From contig NZ_JALJWR010000001.1 in NCBI RefSeq assembly GCF_024169315.1, positions 1,199,501 through 1,263,500 on the forward strand: a stretch of DNA of 64,000 nucleotides, in the 5' to 3' direction. Below, in pieces: positions 26,528 to 34,850 of this stretch. The position numbers were made by a program, and so were the translations under genes. The DNA is from Pseudomonas migulae (GTDB lineage Bacteria; Pseudomonadota; Gammaproteobacteria; Pseudomonadales; Pseudomonadaceae). How positions within the stretch are numbered: position 1 is the stretch's first letter; every line of letters begins with the position of its first letter. The notes under the pieces were generated by a model that saw only the letters and a list, made by a program, of their open reading frames with translations, searched no databases and had not been told where the DNA came from.

Positions 26528-28207
26528 GTGACGCTAAGTCTTCGTAGCAAAGTGATTTTCCTGGCGATCATCCCTGGCCTATTGCTGGCTGCCGTGATCA
26601 GTGGCAGCATCTATTGGGTTTTGCAAAAGCTGGCAGCCGAAGCGGTTGAGCAGACGCGAGATCTCTTGATCAATGAGCGCAAAACTTCGCTAACGCACTA
26701 CATGGAAATTGCCCAGGCAGCGATTCAGCCGATATACGACGCTTCAAAATCCGGCGATTCCAACGCTCGGGATCAGGCTGTGAAGATTCTGCGGACGCTC
26801 AGTTTCGATAAACAAAACTACTTTTACGGCTACGACTCTTCGTCTGTCCGAGTGTTCTCCGCCAACCTGAACACCGACATCGGCAAAAGCTTTGTTGATA
26901 GCAAGGATGCCAACGGCGTGTATGTCATTCGCGGGCTAGTGAAAGCGGCCAGGACGGGTACGCATTTTTTCAAGTACCACTGGCAAACGCCCAGCAGCCC
27001 GAAACCCACACCCAAGCTGGGTTACACCGTTTACCTGGATAAGTGGGACCTGATCGTGGGCACCCAAGTGAATCTGGACGACCTTGAAGTTCAGGTGCAG
27101 GCCATCGCCAGTGAGCGTTATGAGCGAATCGGCCAGTACACCCAGTACGTCCTTACGCTCACCATTTGCTTGCTGCTGCTCGTCGCCTTGATCGGCATTT
27201 GGCTCGGCAACAGCATTGTCAAACCGGTACTGGCCATCAAACAGAACCTCGACAACATCGCCGCTGGAGATGGCGACCTCACGCATCGCTTGCCCGTTTC
27301 AAGCAAGGATGAGTTGGGCGATCTGGCCCACTCGTTCAACGTGTTCGTGGAGAAAATCCATAGCCTCGTGCGTCAGATCGCCGAGATGACCGGGCAATTG
27401 ACCGCATTGGTCGAAGACATGTCGGCCCAGGCACAACGGTCGGAGCAGGCCATGGATCGTCAGCACCAGGAGACGGACCAGGTGGCGACCGCCATTCATG
27501 AAATGTCCACGGCCGCGCATCAGGTTTCCGTCAGTGCCCAAGGCGCTTCGCATGCGGCAAGAGAAACCAGCGATGTCGGTGGCCAGGCAAGGGATGTCGT
27601 CAACAAGAGCATCGAAAGCATTCATTCGTTGATTGAGGAAATCGGCCAAAGCAGCTCGTCTTTGGACAGCCTGAACAAGGATGTGCAATTGATTGCCGGT
27701 GTCGTTGACGTCATTCGTTCTATCGCCGAGCAAACCAACCTGTTGGCTTTGAACGCGGCCATAGAAGCAGCTCGGGCCGGTGATGCGGGTCGTGGATTTG
27801 CAGTGGTGGCTGACGAAGTTCGCGCCCTGGCCAGCCGTACGCAAAAGAGCACCCAGGAAATCCACGGGATGATCAGCCTGCTGCAAAAAGGCACCCAGGA
27901 CGCCATGACCACGATGCGTCGCTCCAGTGAAACAGGCCGGACAACGGGGGAACTGGCGAACCAGGCCGGCATGTCGCTGGATGCCATCAGTCAGCTGATT
28001 GAGACCATCAACGACATGAACGCCCAGATCGCCAGCGCATCCGAAGAGCAAAATGCCGTGGCCGAGGAAGTGAACCGCAGCATGACTCACATCTCACAGG
28101 CGGCCGACGTGGTCGCCGAGGACGCCAAGGATGGCGCGCAAACCTCCAGAAGCCTCACCGATCTGGGCAATCGGCTGGGCCGTCTGGTTGCCCAGTTTCG
28201 TATTTAG
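26528..28207 (+). CDS. Methyl-accepting chemotaxis protein with sCache sensor
   Basis: Chemoreceptor of 559 residues. A first membrane helix (about 9-30), a periplasmic single-Cache domain (about 35-205) with the NYFYGYD and [17 protein letters not shown] motifs, a second helix, a HAMP domain ([24 protein letters not shown]), and a long coiled-coil signalling domain with hairpin tip [20 protein letters not shown]. There is no C-terminal CheR/CheB pentapeptide. I chose the GTG at 26528 with GAGG 9 bases upstream; a GTG five codons earlier has no ribosome site. The Cache domain resembles that of the histidine kinase at 37306. Such domains often bind small organic acids. Confidence 0.93.
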   Translation: MTLSLRSKVIFLAIIPGLLLAAVISGSIYWVLQKLAAEAVEQTRDLLINERKTSLTHYMEIAQAAIQPIYDASKSGDSNARDQAVKILRTLSFDKQNYFYGYDSSSVRVFSANLNTDIGKSFVDSKDANGVYVIRGLVKAARTGTHFFKYHWQTPSSPKPTPKLGYTVYLDKWDLIVGTQVNLDDLEVQVQAIASERYERIGQYTQYVLTLTICLLLLVALIGIWLGNSIVKPVLAIKQNLDNIAAGDGDLTHRLPVSSKDELGDLAHSFNVFVEKIHSLVRQIAEMTGQLTALVEDMSAQAQRSEQAMDRQHQETDQVATAIHEMSTAAHQVSVSAQGASHAARETSDVGGQARDVVNKSIESIHSLIEEIGQSSSSLDSLNKDVQLIAGVVDVIRSIAEQTNLLALNAAIEAARAGDAGRGFAVVADEVRALASRTQKSTQEIHGMISLLQKGTQDAMTTMRRSSETGRTTGELANQAGMSLDAISQLIETINDMNAQIASASEEQNAVAEEVNRSMTHISQAADVVAEDAKDGAQTSRSLTDLGNRLGRLVAQFRI

Positions 28208-28274
28208 AGTCTGGCCTGCGCATCCACGCGACCAGGCGAGCGCAACAGGACGACTGCGCGCTCACCTGTCACGC

Positions 28275-30275
28275 TCAGTGCGGCGCGCGAGGGATCGTCT
28301 TGAGCAGGTCTTCGGGGCTGATGTGACCGACGATCGGCTCCATGACGCTACCCGGTTGCGGCAGATCCAGGATGTGTCCCTTGATCTTGCCGATGACGTG
28401 CATCTCACAAGGCTTGCAGTCGAACTTCAGCGTCAGCACCTCGTCACCGTGCACCAGTTGCATCGGCGCGACCTTGGTGCGCACACCGGTGACGCCTTTG
28501 GCTTGCTTGGGGCAAAGGTTGAAGGAGAAGCGCAGGCAGTGCTTGGTGATCATCACCGGTACCTCGCCGGTCTCCTCGTGGGCCTCGAAGGCCGCGTCGA
28601 TCAGCTTCACGCCATGACGGTGATAAAAGTCGCGGGCCTTCTGGTTGTAGACGTTGGCCAGGAACGACAGGTGCGATTCCGGGTACACCGGCGGCGGGTT
28701 GGTTTCGGCCTTGCGACCTCCCCGTGGATGCGCCAGCAGACGGGCCGCGGTCAACGCTTCGATCACTTCGCGGCGCAAGGCCTTGAGTTGCGAATTGGGG
28801 ATGAAGAACGCCTGGGGTGCATCCAGTTTAATGGCGCTGGCGTGGTAGTCGGTGGTGCCCAGTTGACCGAGCAGGTCACGCAGTTGCTCCAGGGCCTGCT
28901 CCGGCTTGTTGGCCAGACCGAACGGGCCGTCCAGGGACACGCTGGCGCTGACGCCCTCCTCGCTGGTGGCGGTGAGTTGCAGGCGCTGCTCGTCGAGTTG
29001 CGCGACCCAGGTCAGGCCGATACGTCGCTCGGCGGAAGTCTTCTGCAGGGCTTGCTGCCAGTTGTGGTCAAGGTTGCGGCTCAGTGGATGGTTGGGCCGC
29101 AGCTTGTACATGCCTTCCGGCATCTCGTTGGGCTCGACGCGGTAGCGATAACGCTTCTGACCCTCTTCGTCGAACTCTCCTTTGGGCTCGGCGATATTGG
29201 CGCGGAATCCCACCACCTCACGTTTGATCTGCACATTGAGGCCATCGCCGTTGGACAACGGTTCGAAGGTCACCACTTGCAAATCGCGCTTGCCAACCTT
29301 CTCCACCACGCCCACCGGCAAGCCGGTAAAGGTCGGTGAGTCGAAGGCGCCGATGTCGATCTTGCGCTCGCTGACGAAGTAGTCGGTGCTGCCACGGTGG
29401 AACGTCTTGTCCGGGTCGGGCACAAAGAAGTGCGCCGTGCGGCCACTGGAAGCGCGGGCCAGGTCCGGGCGATCTTCGAGAACATCGTCCAGGCGCTGGC
29501 GGTAGTAGGCCGTGATGTTTTTCACATAGCCCATGTCCTTGTAGCGCCCCTCGATCTTGAATGAGCGAACGCCGGCTTCCACCAATGCGCGGATGTTGGC
29601 GCTCTGGTTGTTGTCCTTCATCGACAGCAGGTGTTTTTCGTAGGCAACGACGCGGCCCTGGTCGTCCTTGAGCGTGTACGGCAAACGACAGGCCTGGGAG
29701 CAGTCGCCACGGTTGGCGCTACGGCCGTTCTGTGCGTGGGAAATATTGCACTGGCCGGAGAACGCCACACACAGCGCGCCGTGAATGAAGAACTCGATCG
29801 CTGCATCGGTCTCGTCGGCGATGGCGCGAATTTCTTGCAGGTTCAGCTCGCGGGCGAGTACCAGTTGGGAGAAGCCAGCCTGGTCCAGGAACTTGGCTCG
29901 TGCCAGGGTGCGGATGTCGGTCTGGGTGCTGGCGTGCAGTTCGATCGGCGGGATATCCAGCTCCATCACGCCCAGGTCCTGGACGATCAACGCATCGACA
30001 CCGGCATCGTACAGTTCGTGGATCAGCTTGCGGGCCGGCTCCAGCTCGTTGTCATGCAGGATCGTGTTGATGGTGGTGAACACCCGCGCGTGGTAACGAC
30101 GGGCGAATTCCACCAGCCCGGCGATTTCACTCACTTCATTGCAGGCGTTGTGGCGGGCGCCAAAGCTTGGGCCACCGATATACACGGCGTCGGCACCATG
30201 CAGGATGGCCTCGCGGGCAATGCTCACGTCACGGGCGGGACTGAGCAGCTCCAGGTGATGTTTAGGTAGAGACAT
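28275..30275 (-). CDS. rlhA: RlhA: U32-family 23S rRNA C2501 hydroxylation protein
   Basis: A 666-residue U32 peptidase-family protein matching E. coli RlhA (YdcP, 653 residues), required for 5-hydroxycytidine at position 2501 of 23S rRNA. The U32 signature EFFIHGALCVAFSGQCN is near residue 165, with the Cys cluster continuing in RGDCSQACRLPY, thought to hold an iron-sulfur centre. A characteristic N-terminal start MSLPKHHLELLSPARD defines the ATG at 30275, although its ribosome site is weak. It is a stand-alone housekeeping gene, convergent with the chemoreceptor gene and divergent from the DUF3300 gene. Confidence 0.92.
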   Translation of the reverse strand: MSLPKHHLELLSPARDVSIAREAILHGADAVYIGGPSFGARHNACNEVSEIAGLVEFARRYHARVFTTINTILHDNELEPARKLIHELYDAGVDALIVQDLGVMELDIPPIELHASTQTDIRTLARAKFLDQAGFSQLVLARELNLQEIRAIADETDAAIEFFIHGALCVAFSGQCNISHAQNGRSANRGDCSQACRLPYTLKDDQGRVVAYEKHLLSMKDNNQSANIRALVEAGVRSFKIEGRYKDMGYVKNITAYYRQRLDDVLEDRPDLARASSGRTAHFFVPDPDKTFHRGSTDYFVSERKIDIGAFDSPTFTGLPVGVVEKVGKRDLQVVTFEPLSNGDGLNVQIKREVVGFRANIAEPKGEFDEEGQKRYRYRVEPNEMPEGMYKLRPNHPLSRNLDHNWQQALQKTSAERRIGLTWVAQLDEQRLQLTATSEEGVSASVSLDGPFGLANKPEQALEQLRDLLGQLGTTDYHASAIKLDAPQAFFIPNSQLKALRREVIEALTAARLLAHPRGGRKAETNPPPVYPESHLSFLANVYNQKARDFYHRHGVKLIDAAFEAHEETGEVPVMITKHCLRFSFNLCPKQAKGVTGVRTKVAPMQLVHGDEVLTLKFDCKPCEMHVIGKIKGHILDLPQPGSVMEPIVGHISPEDLLKTIPRAPH

Positions 30276-30488
30276 ATTTATTATCTGGTTGTCACGGTCG
30301 AGGCACGCATTGTAGCGGCGAAACTCTTGACCGGCACCCCGTGGCCTACCGAGTGGTAATGGCAAAAAAAATATGTTTGCTACCATTAGAGAGCAGCGTT
30401 GAGGCTGAGGCCTGGCTTGCGAAATCGGCTTTAACCTTCCTGACAGTGATCCATTTGGTTCAAGCCTGCCTGAGCACATGGAGGGCCA
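30276..30488. other. Divergent intergenic region, rlhA / DUF3300
   Basis: No gene is visible. TAATGGCAAA (30357) can pair with TTTGCTACCATTA (30376-30388) except for a 3-base bulge, around an A-rich centre; this could be an operator or a weak hairpin. The DUF3300 gene has a strong GGAGGG ribosome site at 30480. Promoters for both genes must lie here but I could not fix -35/-10 boxes. Confidence 0.4.
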
Positions 30489-31943
30489 ATGCGCATTCCT
30501 TTGTTTTTCGCGCTTTCCGCAGCACTGTTTTTCAACGGATATTCCTGCCTGGCGCAGCCATTGGATGCGACCGCGAACGGTGCCGAAACCGCGCCAGTCA
30601 CGGCGGCCGCCAAAGATGCCGTGTTCAATCAGGAACAGCTGGATCAAATGCTGGCGCCCATTGCGCTCTACCCGGACCCACTGCTGGCACAGGTCCTGAT
30701 GGGCGCCACGTACCCCGGCGAAGTCACCGAGGCGGTGACCTGGTCCAAATCACATCCGGACGCCAAGGGTGACGAGGCGGTCAAACAAGTGGCGAGCCAG
30801 ACCTGGGACCCGAGCGTGCAGGCGCTGGTCGCCTTCCCGCAGGTGCTGGCAACGCTGGGGCAGGACGCGGTTTGGGTACAACGTCTGGGCGATGCCTTCC
30901 TGGCACAGCCCGACGATGTCATGGACGCCGTGCAACGCCTGCGTCATCAGGCGCAAGTGGCAGGCAATCTGCAGAGCAATCAATATCAGAACGTGACGGT
31001 CCAGACCGTCGCGGCACTGGCTCCCGCCACTCCGGCTCCAGCTCCAGCCCCGGCGCCTGCCAGCAGCACGTCCACCATCATCATTCAGCCCGCCGATCCA
31101 CAGGTGGTGTACGTCCCCAGTTACAACCCGACCACTGCCTACGGGACTTGGTCCTATCCCGCGTCACCCCCTGTCTACTACCCGCCTCCGCCCGCCTATT
31201 ACCCCGGTTCGGCATTGATGGCCGGACTGGCGTTTGGTACCGGGGTGGCGATCGTCGGCGCGCTGTGGGGTGAATGTGACTGGGGTAACAACGACATCGA
31301 CATCGACGTCAACCGCTACAACAACATCAATGTGAACAACCGGATCACCAATAACCAGAACAAGTGGCAGCACAACACCCTCCATCGCGATGGTGTTCCC
31401 TATCGAGACCAAAGAAGCCGCGAGCAGTACGGCCGACAACTGGACGGTGCCAATCAGCGTGAAGCGTATCGAGGGGATAATGCCGAGCGAGCCAAGGCGC
31501 GTGAACGAGCCCGTGGGTCCATGGACAGGCACGGCATCGAACAACCTGCCACCAGCAACCGCGAAGCCCGGGATCGGGTGCGCGAAGCCCAGTCTGCAAA
31601 TTCGGCCAACAATCGGTTGCAAGGCTCGGACAGACAGACGTTGTCTGACAGGAACCAGGGCAATGCCAGAAATACTCGGGAGGGCCAGCAACCGAGGAAC
31701 CCGACCGCTCAGGTGAACCCGCGCGAACAGCGCACGGCGCAAAACAGGCCATCCGCCAATGCGGGGAGTGCCCGCAACAATGCATTCGCCGGCGCACGAT
31801 CACCGGCCCAGTCCAATGCACAAGCCAGCCGTGGCCGGGCCAGCCAGGTATCCGCCCAGCGCGCCAGTGCTGCGCGACCCGCCGGCCACCAGATCAGTCG
31901 GCCGTCAAATCCACCCGCGCGTCAACGAGGGGGCCGTCGTTGA
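30489..31943 (+). CDS. DUF3300-domain envelope protein
   Basis: An exported protein of 484 residues. Signal peptide to about residue 22 (GYSCLAQ), then the DUF3300 domain (about 45-240) with the diagnostic APIALYPDPLLAQVLMGATYP motif. An Ala-Pro linker near residue 185, a Tyr/Pro-rich stretch and a glycine-rich hydrophobic segment (LMAGLAFGTGVAIVG) precede a long basic, Asn/Arg/Gln-rich tail to the end that looks disordered. The function of DUF3300 is unknown; the Cys in the signal region could be a lipobox variant. The stop overlaps the next gene's TTG start, so it is translated together with the DUF2950 protein. Confidence 0.9.
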   Translation: MRIPLFFALSAALFFNGYSCLAQPLDATANGAETAPVTAAAKDAVFNQEQLDQMLAPIALYPDPLLAQVLMGATYPGEVTEAVTWSKSHPDAKGDEAVKQVASQTWDPSVQALVAFPQVLATLGQDAVWVQRLGDAFLAQPDDVMDAVQRLRHQAQVAGNLQSNQYQNVTVQTVAALAPATPAPAPAPAPASSTSTIIIQPADPQVVYVPSYNPTTAYGTWSYPASPPVYYPPPPAYYPGSALMAGLAFGTGVAIVGALWGECDWGNNDIDIDVNRYNNINVNNRITNNQNKWQHNTLHRDGVPYRDQRSREQYGRQLDGANQREAYRGDNAERAKARERARGSMDRHGIEQPATSNREARDRVREAQSANSANNRLQGSDRQTLSDRNQGNARNTREGQQPRNPTAQVNPREQRTAQNRPSANAGSARNNAFAGARSPAQSNAQASRGRASQVSAQRASAARPAGHQISRPSNPPARQRGGRR

Positions 31944-32857
31944 AAAACAATCCGCGAAAAAAGTCACTCATGGCTGTGTTCCCCCAGGTATTGGCGATGG
32001 CTGCCGGCGTGGCGTGGTCCTGTGTTGTCATGGCACAGCAGACCTTTCCGACGCCCGAAAAGGCCGCTCAAGCGTTCGTCGAAGCACTGGGTACGGAACA
32101 CGCCGACCAGACGCGCCTGACAGAATTGCTAGGTAATGAATGGCACAGTTTCATACCCCGCGAAGGTGTTCAGCGCGGTGATGTGGATGCGTTTTTGAAG
32201 CAATACCACGAGCAACATTCCATTGAAAAAACCAGCGACCGCAAGGCGCTGCTGTCGGTCGGCAGCGACCACTGGACACTGCCGATACCCATGGTCAAAG
32301 TCGAGAACGGTTGGCGGTTCGACATCAAGGCCGGTCAAGCCGAAGTCCGTGCACGTCGAATTGGCCGCAACGAACTCGCGGCGTTGCAATCCGTACGGAC
32401 TTATCACGACGCCCAGATGGACTATTCGTCAGTGGACCGTGACGGTGACGGCGCACTCGAGTATGCGCAGAAGATCGTCAGCACCGCCGGCAAGCACGAC
32501 GGTCTCTATTGGCCCGATGACGATAGCGATCAGATCAGCCCGTTGGGGGCCTCGTTCGGCAAAGCCATTGCCGGCGAAGACTGGCACGGTTACCACTTCC
32601 GGATTCTTGAAGGTCAGGGTCCTTCGGCACCTGGCGGTGCCTACAGCTACCTCATCGGTGACAAGATGAGCCGTGGCTTTGCACTGATTGCCTGGCCGGC
32701 GAAATACACTGACACCGGGGTCATGAGTTTCATGATCAGCCATGAAGGCGAGGTGTTCGAGAAAGACCTGGGAGCCGAGGGTGAGAAACTGGCGCGGTCA
32801 ATGAAGCGTTTTGACCCGGATGACAGCTGGAAGGAGGTGCCTGCCGGTCAAGAGTAA
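31940..32857 (+). CDS. DUF2950-family exported protein
   Basis: A 305-residue secreted protein of unknown function. The signal peptide ends near AWSCVVMAQQTFPTPE, and the body carries the DUF2950 marks: FPTPEKAAQAFVEAL, GNEWHSFIP, and the GAYSYLIG/FALIAWPAKY core. The TTG start at 31940 overlaps the previous stop by four bases (TTGA) and has GAGGGGG ahead; an ATG ten codons later is an alternative. DUF3300 and DUF2950 genes recur as a pair in proteobacteria, and the overlap here indicates a stoichiometric partnership in the periplasm. Confidence 0.9.
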   Translation: MKNNPRKKSLMAVFPQVLAMAAGVAWSCVVMAQQTFPTPEKAAQAFVEALGTEHADQTRLTELLGNEWHSFIPREGVQRGDVDAFLKQYHEQHSIEKTSDRKALLSVGSDHWTLPIPMVKVENGWRFDIKAGQAEVRARRIGRNELAALQSVRTYHDAQMDYSSVDRDGDGALEYAQKIVSTAGKHDGLYWPDDDSDQISPLGASFGKAIAGEDWHGYHFRILEGQGPSAPGGAYSYLIGDKMSRGFALIAWPAKYTDTGVMSFMISHEGEVFEKDLGAEGEKLARSMKRFDPDDSWKEVPAGQE

Positions 32858-32875
32858 ACACCTCGAACGGCTCAA

Positions 32876-33271
32876 CTACTGAGGCGTCAATGTGTAGTGA
32901 TAGTGCACCTTTCCGGAAACCGGATACACCAGCCAGTAATCGTCGTTGTCCTTCATCAGTCGATAGCACTCTTTGCGGATTTTGGGGGACGTGAAACAAA
33001 TCACACCGTCCTTGGTTGTCCAGCGTTCCGTTTCTGGAGAAAACCCCTGCAGAGTATAGATTTCGGTACCGTCCGCATTGAAGCTCAATGAATAGGGCAA
33101 TCCGGTCTTGCCGATATTGTTCAGTTTGTGGCCGATCAGCGTGCTGTGGATCTGAGCATCGTCAAGTGCCACGGCTGTCGGGGTGACGGGCTTGATGACC
33201 TGTTGTGGCGCAGAGGCACAACCGCCCAGGGCAATGGTGATGACTATGCAGTACAACGTCTTCCGGCTCAT
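32876..33271 (-). CDS. Small putative lipoprotein
   Basis: A 131-residue predicted lipoprotein. The lipobox LGGC is at residues 14-17 (ALGGCASAP), so the mature protein begins at Cys17 and is membrane-tethered. The rest is a compact domain with TLQGFSPETERWTTKDGVICFTSP and a Cys pair, ending in YHYTLTPQ. I do not recognise the family. I chose the ATG at 33271, with GAGG upstream, because it places the signal sequence correctly. It converges on the DUF2950 gene with an 18-base gap, so it is a separate unit. Confidence 0.8.
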   Translation of the reverse strand: MSRKTLYCIVITIALGGCASAPQQVIKPVTPTAVALDDAQIHSTLIGHKLNNIGKTGLPYSLSFNADGTEIYTLQGFSPETERWTTKDGVICFTSPKIRKECYRLMKDNDDYWLVYPVSGKVHYHYTLTPQ

Positions 33272-33453
33272 GTTGCACCTCAGGATGATTCGGGTTTGGA
33301 GGGGTAGATGAAGCTTAGGCAATGGCAGCGGGAACGTTTTTTTTCAGGGCTCAAAAACCCTCGCATTTGCAGAGAAAACAAGAAGACCCAAAAAGAAAGG
33401 GAACTGGCACTAAGCCACTAATGTCGGAGCCGCATCACCTGGAGAATTGGCTG

Positions 33454-33681
33454 ATGCGCTCTCGGCATTTTGAAATCACTTACTGCTTGAATGACTCTCG
33501 TCGAATGTTTGTCCAGCCGGACATTCACATGACCGATGAAGATGCCTGGTACTACGCGTGCCTGCACGCGGGCGTGGGCCTTTTGTATGGGGAAGACAAC
33601 GCTCAGGACAATCACGCGAAGTTGCTTGAACATGCTGAAAAGTCTGGTTTGACTTACGTCAAATGGGAAGAGTTGCCGTGA
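33454..33681 (+). CDS. Small hypothetical protein (DUF6555-like)
   Basis: A 75-residue soluble protein, MRSRHFEITYCLNDSRRMF to KWEELP. The layout (short hybrid strand, MTDEDAWYYACLHAGVG, acidic helix) resembles a small family common in pseudomonads, function unknown. I prefer the ATG at 33454, which has GGAGAA 8 bases upstream; an in-frame ATG at 33421 would add 11 residues. It stands alone between the lipoprotein gene and an AT-rich region. Confidence 0.7.
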   Translation: MRSRHFEITYCLNDSRRMFVQPDIHMTDEDAWYYACLHAGVGLLYGEDNAQDNHAKLLEHAEKSGLTYVKWEELP

Positions 33682-33881
33682 ACGCGTTGAGCGCCCTTCC
33701 CTGCACGCCATAAAAATCAATAACAAACTAAAACATCAAAAAATGTAACCCTTTCAAAAACTTTGAAAAACCATGCCTTAATTTAAAAAACACGCCCTCC
33801 ATTAGAATCTCTATATTCCAGGACATGCACTTCAACCTGAGCGCACAAACCAACAGTTTAAACTTTATCAAGGAAGATAAA
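33682..33881. other. AT-rich intergenic region
   Basis: Some 200 bases much richer in A and T than the surroundings, with several A-runs and no coding frame. It leads into the AT-rich orphan gene that follows and probably contains its promoter. The low GC suggests silencing by H-NS-like MvaT/MvaU proteins, by inference. Confidence 0.5.
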
Positions 33882-34430
33882 ATGAGCACTAATCGTCAAA
33901 AATCCTTCATTGCCGAAATGTCCACCGATATCGATCACCTGGATTTTCCCCGACTGACCCATGGCAAAAAAGTTACCTACTCCTATATCAACCCTTGGAC
34001 CGGCTCCCAGGAAACTATAGACATCTCCAACTATCTTTTTGCAAAAAAGAAAAAGCCTAAAATCACTTTGAAATTCTACTTCAGGTGCACCGGCAACCAC
34101 TACCATATTTACATACGCACCCCAGGCGCCTACTACGGAAGAATCCTCGGCATGAACGAAGATGACGCCATTACTGCGACAGGAGATAAAGACGCTACCA
34201 ACTTCAACCTTCTCGACAACTACGGCAAAGTAATTACATTGGATGACATCAGTTCCGACAAGTTGACCTTACAGATCCAGACCACCCATGGAGACCTGCT
34301 GACTGGTCAAACATTCAAAAAATGGAGCGAGGGTCATTATGTTACTGCCAGCGGAGGGGGCAACATGGATTTTCACTTGAACATCATCGAGCGCAATGCC
34401 TCTTATCTCGACGATCCGGACGAAGTCTGA
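33882..34430 (+). CDS. Orphan hypothetical protein, AT-rich
   Basis: A 182-residue soluble protein with no signal peptide or membrane helix. Strand-like alternation (TYSYINPWTGSQ, KITLKFYFRCTGNHYHIYIRTPG, VITLDDISSDKLTLQIQT) suggests an all-beta, perhaps lectin- or carbohydrate-binding-like, fold, but I recognise no family. The ATG at 33882 has AAGGAAG 6 bases upstream. The gene and its leader use A/T-ending codons unlike the neighbours, a sign of recent acquisition. A REPIN follows. It could be an effector or host/competitor-interaction protein; that is a guess. Confidence 0.75.
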   Translation: MSTNRQKSFIAEMSTDIDHLDFPRLTHGKKVTYSYINPWTGSQETIDISNYLFAKKKKPKITLKFYFRCTGNHYHIYIRTPGAYYGRILGMNEDDAITATGDKDATNFNLLDNYGKVITLDDISSDKLTLQIQTTHGDLLTGQTFKKWSEGHYVTASGGGNMDFHLNIIERNASYLDDPDEV

Positions 34431-34521
34431 ATCTGCCCCGGGCCTTTTCACCCCGTGAGAGTCCAGCTCTGGACAAACCGAATCTCTGACTCACTAAACT
34501 AGAGTATCGACACAAAACAAA

Positions 34522-34611
34522 TGTGGGAGCGGGCTTGCCCGCGAAGAGGTCGTGTCAGTCGACATTAATGTTGAATGACACACCGCTTTCGCGAGCAAGC
34601 CCGCTCCCACA
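34522..34611. repeat. REPIN (paired REP sequences)
   Basis: Two inverted REP units, TGTGGGAGCGGGCTTGCCC... and ...GCAAGCCCGCTCCCACA, 90 bases end to end, of the kind mobilised by RAYT transposases in fluorescent pseudomonads. Related elements are at 37088, 43372 and 51883. Confidence 0.92.
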
Positions 34612-34638
34612 GGTATTGCTGTTAACCCGACAACCGGG

Positions 34639-34836
34639 TCAACAGCACTTCGGCCCGGCCTTGCTGCCGTAACGAGCTTCCTGGCGTTCCCGGAAGAACA
34701 CCTCGTAACTCATCACCGGTTTGTCCGGGTGTTTGCTCTGCATGTGCTCGACGTAGTTGTCGTAGTCGGGCATGCCGACCATCAGGCGCGCGGCCTGACC
34801 GAGGTATTTACCGAGGCGACTCAGGTCATTGAACAT
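34639..34836 (-). CDS. ybdD: YbdD/YjiX-family small protein (CstA partner)
   Basis: A 65-residue cytoplasmic protein of the DUF466 family. Core motifs are [15 protein letters not shown] and [11 protein letters not shown], and the chain ends in a Cys pair (GPKCC). It follows cstA by 14 bases on the same strand, the conserved CstA-YbdD arrangement, and YbdD-type proteins are required for transport by CstA/BtsT carriers. I use the ATG at 34836 with AGGAA upstream. A second copy lacking a carrier gene lies at 63349. Confidence 0.93.
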   Translation of the reverse strand: MFNDLSRLGKYLGQAARLMVGMPDYDNYVEHMQSKHPDKPVMSYEVFFRERQEARYGSKAGPKCC

Positions 34837-34850
34837 GCTGCATTCCTCGA

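Noticed and set aside
28131..29339. 402-codon plus-strand frame opposite rlhA
   Set aside because: RlhA carries the U32 signature; the antisense frame shows no homology or ribosome site.
30357..30388. TAATGGCAAA/TTTGCTACCATTA as a terminator
   Set aside because: It has a bulge, an A/T-rich stem and lies between divergent promoters, so termination is unlikely; left only as a note in the intergenic entry.
34522..34611. Possible CRISPR or attachment site from repeated hairpins
   Set aside because: Repeats are inverted REP units scattered singly through the window, with no spacer array, cas gene or integrase.
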